5,731 nt of DNA. Source: Chloroflexota bacterium (GTDB taxonomy: Bacteria; Chloroflexota; UBA5177; JANWHV01). Positions 1 through 4,088 of this stretch are shown here, in pieces. The translations under genes were made by a program, and so were the position numbers. How positions within the stretch are numbered: position 1 is the stretch's first letter; each line of letters opens with the position of its first letter. Below the pieces are notes generated by a model that was not told the DNA's origin, did not search any database, and saw only the letters and a list, made by a program, of their open reading frames with translations. The DNA lies in the NCBI GenBank assembly GCA_025450255.1, contig JANWHV010000256.1, positions 1-5,731 on the forward strand, read 5' to 3'.

Positions 1-443
1 ACGTGGATGATGCCCGAGGTGTCGTGCACGTGTACCCAGTAGAAGCAGCCTCCGCCCTGAATCTTCGGGTCGCTAATAATCCCGATATTAGCCGGAATTA
101 GCTGCTGCGTGCCGTTGATGAACACGTCGATGTGCTGGTGGATGTGCTGGGTCAGCACTTCCTTTGGTTTGCAGTCGGCGCCGTCAACAGTCTGTGGCGC
201 GACAAACGGACCTCCCACCGCCTTGCTGATAAATGGATGCAAGTTGCCGGCGGAAACGTCGTTGTTTTGCAACAGTGAGCGCGCGATAATCACGACCGCG
301 ATCAGGAGGACCAGGACCGATCCCGCCAATATGCCGCGCTGGCGGCGCCGCGCCATGACGCGACGCCTGGCCTCACGTTCGCGCCGTGACGACGTGCCGC
401 CCTTTCGTATTGGTCTGGGATTGCTCGCGGACGGTGTAGTCAT
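1..443 (-). CDS. Membrane-anchored Cys/His-rich extracytoplasmic protein, N-terminal part (C-terminus beyond window)
   Basis: An open frame reads from ATG at 443-441 off the left edge, giving 147 complete codons. Residues 1-37 are very basic (RRREREARRR-like). Residues 38-57 are one hydrophobic helix, which by the positive-inside rule is a signal anchor placing the rest outside the cytoplasm. The outer part has Cys91, a HIHQH cluster (100-104) followed by DVFING, then IPANIGI (116-122), then GCFYWVHVHD (132-141) and GIIH up to His147. The paired Cys and regular HxH motifs look like a folded, possibly metal-binding or redox-sensitive domain. I recall similar uncharacterised proteins from Chloroflexota and actinobacteria but cannot name a family. 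A GAGAG ribosome-binding site (451-455 on plus) lies 7 bases upstream of the start. It is transcribed divergently from the MFS gene. The coding assignment is fairly sure; function is unknown. Confidence 0.8.
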   Translation of the reverse strand, partial: MTTPSASNPRPIRKGGTSSRREREARRRVMARRRQRGILAGSVLVLLIAVVIIARSLLQNNDVSAGNLHPFISKAVGGPFVAPQTVDGADCKPKEVLTQHIHQHIDVFINGTQQLIPANIGIISDPKIQGGGCFYWVHVHDTSGIIH

Positions 444-491
444 ATCGTCACTCTCACATACCCGAAAAAAGTCCGTTGCCGCGGCTCACCG

Positions 492-520
492 ATGGCATAC
501 GCCGAAGTCCCCACTATTAT
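492..520 (+). promoter_or_regulatory. Candidate sigma-70-type promoter for the MFS transporter gene
   Basis: A -35-like ATGGCA (492-497; 4 of 6 to TTGACA) and a -10-like TATTAT (515-520; 5 of 6 to TATAAT) are separated by exactly 17 bases. A start near 527 would leave a leader of about 45 bases before ATG 573, which carries an AGGGA Shine-Dalgarno-like element at 564-568. The -10 shares its bases with the opposite-strand TATAAT, so polymerases on the two promoters should compete. Confidence 0.4.
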
Positions 521-521
521 A
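516..521 (-). promoter_or_regulatory. Candidate -10 box (TATAAT) for the leftward His-rich gene
   Basis: Read on the minus strand this is a perfect TATAAT, placed to give a leader of roughly 65 bases before the ATG at 443. No good -35 is visible at 16-18 bases upstream (the sequence there is GC-rich, CGGCGG). The call therefore rests on the -10 alone and on the divergent gene arrangement. It overlaps the candidate -10 of the rightward promoter. Confidence 0.4.
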
Positions 522-572
522 CGGTGAAGACCTGCTTCCCGCCGATGCCACATACGTTAGCATAGGGACACG

Positions 573-1778
573 ATGAGCCGAGAGCAGAGCCCGTCCGTTG
601 ATGTGAATGACGCCGCCAGGTGGATCGTACTGGCGTCCTGCCTGATGGCGGCCTCGGTTGGCTTAACGATCGGCGCGCTCGGCACGTCTCTGCCGGCCAT
701 GCACACACGCCTCCACGCCCCACTCGGGCAGCTCGGCATCTTGATAGGCGTGAATTTCTTTGGCTCCCTTGGCGTTACTCTTTTGCTGGGACCGATGCTC
801 GACCGCCATTCCGCCAGACCGTGGCTCCTTGCCGGCTCGGCCTGCTTCGCCGCCGGTCTCTTGCTTGTCCCGCTGACGACCAGCCTCGGCACGGCGGTGC
901 CGGCGTTCGCTCTCGCCGGGATCGGCGGCGGCACGAATACCGTGGCCTCCGCGGTGCTGACCACGCGCCTGTATCACGACCATGGCGGCCGCGCCATGTC
1001 CTGGATCAACATGTCATTTGGCATAGGAGCATTCTCAGGTCCACTGGTCGCCGCGGCGTCATTGGATCACCTCCATGATTATGGGCCCGTATTCGTGGCG
1101 ATCGCGGCAACGGTCATACTTCCGACCGTCGTATTCGCCCGCGTGCGCTTGCCCGGCGTACCGCAACGCCACCAGGTAGCAGGGACGCGCCTGCGCGCGT
1201 TTGAGTGGCGTCTGGTAGGGCTTCTGGCGATGGTGAGCTTCGTCTATCTGGGCGCCGAGATTGGTTTTGGCGGCTGGTCGTACACTTTCGTGTTACAGGC
1301 CACCGGTACGGATACGCAGACCGCCTCTTTCGCTCCTTCCGGCTTCTGGCTGGCGCTCAGCCTCGGCAGTCTTGGCGCGGCGACGCGCCCGAGCTGGTTG
1401 GCCGCCGATCGGCTTATCCTGGCGTGCGCCCTGCTAGGGGCGAGCGCGGCCACCGTTTTCGTCGCAGCGCGCAATCCGGCGACCGCGATTGTGGCGGCAT
1501 CGCTGTTCGGGTTATGTCTCGGTCCCATATATCCGCTGAATCTTGCTACCGCCGCCGGCCTTGTGCCGCGCGCGGCGGGGGTCGTCTCGGCCCTCGTCAT
1601 CTGCAGCTCGCAGATCGGCGGCGGCATCATACCCTGGGTGCAAGGCATCGCCCTCGCCTGGTCGACGCGGCTCGGCGGAGCGCTGACGCTGGTACTGTGC
1701 CTGTCGCTCGCCGCGCTTCAAGGGGCCTTCATCACCTGGCGCAGCCGTGAGCGCTTGAGGTCCGATAGCGCTTTGTAG
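573..1778 (+). CDS. MFS transporter, fucose-permease-like type, substrate unknown
   Basis: A complete 401-residue integral membrane protein, a usual length for the major facilitator superfamily. About twelve hydrophobic segments can be placed, near residues 17-39, 52-73, 82-101, 107-129, 145-165, 171-190, 214-240, 253-270, 277-298, 301-325, 332-355 and 366-388. The MFS signature between helices 2 and 3 is GPMLDRHSARP (73-83), with the expected G-D-R-R pattern. Helix 7 has GAEIGFGGWSY (227-237) and helix 8 has SGFWLALSLG (256-265). These resemble the GxE...W and FWxGxxxGR motifs of FucP/sugar-permease-like members, although the usual GR after helix 8 is GS here. The ATG at 573 has AGGGA four bases upstream. 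No enzyme gene adjoins it to suggest a substrate, so sugar or drug transport are both open. The downstream receiver gene is convergent. Family is sure, substrate is not. Confidence 0.9.
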   Translation: MSREQSPSVDVNDAARWIVLASCLMAASVGLTIGALGTSLPAMHTRLHAPLGQLGILIGVNFFGSLGVTLLLGPMLDRHSARPWLLAGSACFAAGLLLVPLTTSLGTAVPAFALAGIGGGTNTVASAVLTTRLYHDHGGRAMSWINMSFGIGAFSGPLVAAASLDHLHDYGPVFVAIAATVILPTVVFARVRLPGVPQRHQVAGTRLRAFEWRLVGLLAMVSFVYLGAEIGFGGWSYTFVLQATGTDTQTASFAPSGFWLALSLGSLGAATRPSWLAADRLILACALLGASAATVFVAARNPATAIVAASLFGLCLGPIYPLNLATAAGLVPRAAGVVSALVICSSQIGGGIIPWVQGIALAWSTRLGGALTLVLCLSLAALQGAFITWRSRERLRSDSAL

Positions 1779-1807
1779 CGCCCCGCACACCGCGCCCGGT
1801 CTGGGCG
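1768..1807. terminator. Weak hairpins in the convergent gap between the MFS and receiver genes
   Basis: Two short perfect hairpins sit where the two genes converge. GCGCT-TTGT-AGCGC (1768-1781) spans the MFS stop codon, and CGCCC-GGTCT-GGGCG (1793-1807) lies in the 52-base gap. Either could form in RNA from both strands. Neither is followed by a T-run on either strand, so they are poor matches to intrinsic terminators. They may only block polymerase weakly or protect transcript ends. Nothing else is evident in the gap. Confidence 0.25.
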
Positions 1808-1830
1808 ACACGATCTCATCGGCCGCGGCG

Positions 1831-2244
1831 CTACTCGGAGGGCGGGCTCGGCAACTGTCGCCACGATTGATCCGCCGCTAGGGCACGCACCTGTTCAAGC
1901 AGCATGATGAGGTCAAACGGCTTGGGAATAAACTGGATACGTTCACCCTCGATGACCTGGGCCTCTTCGCTCGATTCGCCAATCGGCTTCGCGCTGAAAG
2001 CGACGATCGGGATGCCTGGGTACCGCCCGCGCGCGAAACGTATAACGTCGAGACCGCTTACCCGAGGCATGAGCACGTCGGTGAGAATCACGTCTGGCGG
2101 TCCCTCGGCGAGTTTGGCGAGGCCGTTGGCGCCGCCGGCCGCGATGGTGTAGTAAATACCCGGCTCTTGCGCGAAGAATATGTCAAGTACTTCGCGAACC
2201 GATGCGTCGTCCTCTATCACCAGGACCGCGACTGCGTCCACCAT
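1831..2244 (-). CDS. Stand-alone response-regulator receiver (CheY-like) protein
   Basis: A 137-residue protein consisting of one receiver domain and no output domain. The phosphorylation-site residues are all visible. Acidic residues E11-D12-D13 follow strand 1 (VLVIEDD). The phospho-acceptor is D56 in VILTDVLMP. The switch Ser84 is in IVAFSAK, aromatic F105 is at the position of CheY Tyr106, and Lys108 is in FIPKPF. After the domain only a short polar tail (about 124-137) remains. It should be phosphorylated by a histidine kinase and act through protein contact, as CheY- or Spo0F-like proteins do; no kinase or target is encoded here. A GAGGG element (2256-2260) lies 11 bases before the ATG, a long but acceptable spacing. 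It follows the PAP2 gene on the same strand after 93 bases, so co-transcription is possible. Confidence 0.93.
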   Translation of the reverse strand: MVDAVAVLVIEDDASVREVLDIFFAQEPGIYYTIAAGGANGLAKLAEGPPDVILTDVLMPRVSGLDVIRFARGRYPGIPIVAFSAKPIGESSEEAQVIEGERIQFIPKPFDLIMLLEQVRALAADQSWRQLPSPPSE

Positions 2245-2264
2245 CTATTTACTCGCCCTCTCTT

Positions 2265-2279
2265 GCGGTATGCCACCGC
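2265..2279 (-). promoter_or_regulatory. Small hairpin in the leader of the receiver gene
   Basis: GCGGT and ACCGC form a perfect 5-bp stem around a 5-base loop. It ends four bases upstream of the GAGGG ribosome-binding element (2256-2260) of the receiver gene. It could influence ribosome access, but a stem this short may be chance in GC-rich sequence. Confidence 0.2.
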
Positions 2280-2305
2280 TTCGCGCACCGGCATCTTCGG
2301 CGATT

Positions 2306-2335
2306 AGCCGCGAATCCATGGGATCGCTCGCGGCT
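2306..2335 (-). repeat. Strong bulged inverted repeat just after the PAP2 stop codon
   Basis: In the minus-strand RNA, AGCCGCGA (2335-2328) pairs perfectly with TCGCGGCT (2313-2306). Inside it, ATCC (2324-2321) pairs with GGAT (2317-2314) around a 3-base loop, leaving a 3-base GCG bulge on the 5' side. That makes 12 base pairs in 30 bases, starting two bases after the TAG of the PAP2 gene. No U-run follows, so it is not a standard intrinsic terminator. Plausible roles are stabilising the 3' end of the PAP2 message, partial termination, or processing between PAP2 and the receiver gene. Confidence 0.55.
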
Positions 2336-2337
2336 GC

Positions 2338-3060
2338 CTATGGAGTATGTCGTTTGTAGGCTGCGTTCTTCGCGGCCGCCTCGCCTTTCGCTACCGCTTC
2401 ATCGGTAAAACGTCTCAGAACGGTAAAAGAGATTGCGAGCCAGGCAACTGCTAATAAGTATGCCCCAATAACATCACTGGTCCAATGAGCGCCAAGATAG
2501 ATCCGGGATGGACCGACCAGCAACACGATCAGAACGGAGGGCACGATGATAATGGCTTGACGCCAGCGTGAACGTTCACGATGCAAGGCGGCCAGCACCA
2601 GGAAACCCAGAAGCGCCGTGTAATTGAGCACGTGGCCTGATGGGAAGCTATATCCGGTGTTCGCGCTCGCGATAGACACAAGGGCCGAGGTCGGGCGTGA
2701 CCGAGCGACGACGGCTTTCAGCAACGTGGTCAAAAGCGATGAGCCGACTATTGTCACCACGAAGGCCGCGGCATAGCGGCGGCCCCACAACCAGAGCACG
2801 AGCCCGACAAACCCAACGCTGAGAATTAGTTCCTGCGGAGCATACCCGCCCCAGCTTATCGCCTGCATCAGGCCACGGATCGCCGTGATCTTCTGCAGAT
2901 GGACGGTAATCCACACGTCTAGCGAGTTCACGCTTACCGAGTGGACGAAGAAGGCGACGCCGATGCAGGCGCCCACGAGCGCGGGATGGATGACCCATCC
3001 GAGCCGGCCGGCTCCATGCCATGGCCACCACGCCGCGTGACGGCTGCCGCGCCTTCTCAT
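2338..3060 (-). CDS. PAP2-family membrane phosphatase (lipid/undecaprenyl-pyrophosphate phosphatase type)
   Basis: A 240-residue membrane protein with the full acid-phosphatase/PAP2 signature. Motif 1 is K115-x6-R122-P123 (KAVVARSRP). Motif 2 is PSGH (140-143). Motif 3 is S185-R186-x5-H192-x3-D196 (SRIYLGAHWTSD). His143 and His192 are the expected catalytic acid/base and nucleophile. About six helices can be seen, near 27-42, 77-92, 96-114, 146-159, 169-183 and 196-215, and the tail is charged and Ala/Lys-rich. Relatives dephosphorylate phosphatidic acid, phosphatidylglycerophosphate or undecaprenyl pyrophosphate at the outer membrane face; the substrate cannot be read from sequence. The frame is open to a TTG at 3108, but that codon has no ribosome-binding site. 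I prefer ATG 3060, preceded by AAGGAG (3080-3075), although the 14-base spacing is long, so the start is uncertain. It diverges from folD. Confidence 0.9.
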   Translation of the reverse strand: MRRRGSRHAAWWPWHGAGRLGWVIHPALVGACIGVAFFVHSVSVNSLDVWITVHLQKITAIRGLMQAISWGGYAPQELILSVGFVGLVLWLWGRRYAAAFVVTIVGSSLLTTLLKAVVARSRPTSALVSIASANTGYSFPSGHVLNYTALLGFLVLAALHRERSRWRQAIIIVPSVLIVLLVGPSRIYLGAHWTSDVIGAYLLAVAWLAISFTVLRRFTDEAVAKGEAAAKNAAYKRHTP

Positions 3061-3145
3061 TGGATTGTGATCTTCTCCTTCATCTCGGCATGATACGAAA
3101 GCGCACAATAACGGGTTGCCGGCATAACCACTTCAGAGCGCCCGG

Positions 3146-3151
3146 TATACT
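3146..3151 (+). promoter_or_regulatory. Candidate -10 box (TATACT) for the folD-like gene
   Basis: TATACT matches TATAAT at 5 of 6 bases and would start RNA near 3157, about 44 bases before the GTG start at 3201. No convincing -35 lies at the right distance (ATAACC with a 16-base spacer is 3 of 6). It sits in the 140-base gap between divergent genes; the palindromic GTATAC core also gives a weaker TATACC on the other strand. Confidence 0.3.
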
Positions 3152-3191
3152 GACCGGAAAGATAGGCAGCGACGTAGTAGCGCAATATGGT

Positions 3192-3196
3192 GGAGG
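3192..3196 (+). promoter_or_regulatory. Ribosome-binding site that decides the folD start
   Basis: GGAGG lies four bases before the GTG at 3201. It is the best Shine-Dalgarno match near this gene, and the in-frame ATG codons further upstream (3021 and 3090) have no equal. It supports GTG 3201 as start, which also matches the usual FolD N-terminus. Confidence 0.6.
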
Positions 3197-3200
3197 AACA

Positions 3201-4088
3201 GTGCAGGACTCGGCGACCCGTGACGAGCGCCTCATCCTGGGCAGGGCGGTTGCCGCGGACATTGAGCGCCGCGCGGCCACGGCAAGCGAGGCTCTCCAGG
3301 CACGAGGCGTGCAGCCTACTCTTGCAGTGGTCTATCGAGGCGATCATAGCGATGCGGCAAGCTACAGAAAGATGATCCGCCAACGCGCGGGCCGTACGGG
3401 CGTAACGGTGCGAGATGTGGCGCTGCAAGGGGATGCATCCCAGGACGAGGTTATCGCGGTGCTGGAGCGCCTCGACGGCGACAGGGCCGTCCATGGCGTG
3501 TTGGTGCAAAACCCGTTGCCCGCGGCGATCCGGCGGGAAGTGGCAAGGACACTGTCGCCCGCGAAGGACGTCGAGGGCCTGAGCGCGGGAAACCTCGGGA
3601 AACTGATCCTTGACGAGCCCTGCGTCACGCCATGCACCCCAGGCGCGATCGTCGCCCTCATCGAGAGCCGAGTGCCATCACTGCTGGGGAAACGCGTGGT
3701 GATCGTCAACCGCAGCGCGACAATTGGCCGGCCGCTGTCACAACTCCTGCTGAATCGGCGCGCGACGGTTACGGTGTGCTCCACTGCGACCGTGGACCTC
3801 GCGGGCGAATCGCGGCGGGCGGAGGTGCTGGTGGTGGCGATCGGCAAGGCCAGGGCGGTCGGCGCCGACTACATCGGCAATGGCGCCGTGGTGATTGATG
3901 TCGGCATCAATCCTGATCCGCGAGGCGATGGCATATGCGGCGACGTGGATACCGACGCCGCGCTCACCCGCGCGTCGGCGATCACGCCGGTCCCGGGCGG
4001 AGTTGGCCCGGTGACGACCGCGGTGCTGATTGAAAACGTGGTCGAGCTGGCGCGGATACAGTCCGTCAGCCGTGCGCCGGCTGAATAA
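3201..4088 (+). CDS. folD: FolD-type methylenetetrahydrofolate dehydrogenase/cyclohydrolase with altered active site
   Basis: FolD uses NADP to oxidise 5,10-methylene-THF and then hydrolyses methenyl-THF to 10-formyl-THF, in cytosolic one-carbon metabolism. From GTG 3201 the protein has 295 residues, the usual length. The frame is open back to 3021, but those 60 codons do not resemble FolD and overlap the PAP2 start. Visible landmarks are LILGRAVAADI at the N-terminus, LAVVYRGD (41-48), Tyr55, GVLVQNPLP (99-107, active-site Gln103), AKDVEG (121-126), NLGKL (131-135), PCTPGAI (144-150), the nucleotide-binding turn NRSATIGRP (170-178; the retained RS suits NADP), VIDVGIN (231-237) and TPVPGGVGPVTT (262-273). 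Oddities: the lysine expected four residues after Tyr55 (YxxxK) is Ile59, the conserved Asp of KDVDG is Glu125, and VQLPLP reads VQNPLP. It may be a dehydrogenase-only or divergent paralogue. The family is sure; bifunctionality is doubtful. Confidence 0.9.
   Translation: MQDSATRDERLILGRAVAADIERRAATASEALQARGVQPTLAVVYRGDHSDAASYRKMIRQRAGRTGVTVRDVALQGDASQDEVIAVLERLDGDRAVHGVLVQNPLPAAIRREVARTLSPAKDVEGLSAGNLGKLILDEPCVTPCTPGAIVALIESRVPSLLGKRVVIVNRSATIGRPLSQLLLNRRATVTVCSTATVDLAGESRRAEVLVVAIGKARAVGADYIGNGAVVIDVGINPDPRGDGICGDVDTDAALTRASAITPVPGGVGPVTTAVLIENVVELARIQSVSRAPAE

Noticed and set aside
461..480. A run of six T on the minus strand in the leader of the His-rich gene, as a possible attenuator.
   Set aside because: No convincing stem-loop immediately precedes it; only 3-bp pairings could be made.
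109..576. A 155-codon plus-strand open frame at the left end.
   Set aside because: It is antisense to the His-rich membrane protein, whose translation has a clear anchor helix and ordered motifs; the plus-strand product looks random.
1821..1829. Palindrome GCCGCGGC in the convergent gap.
   Set aside because: An 8-base GC palindrome is expected by chance in this composition and has no loop to form a hairpin.
3061..3108. Extension of the PAP2 protein to a TTG at 3108.
   Set aside because: No ribosome-binding site precedes the TTG and the 16 extra residues are not typical of the family; ATG 3060 is preferred, though its own site is at a long spacing.
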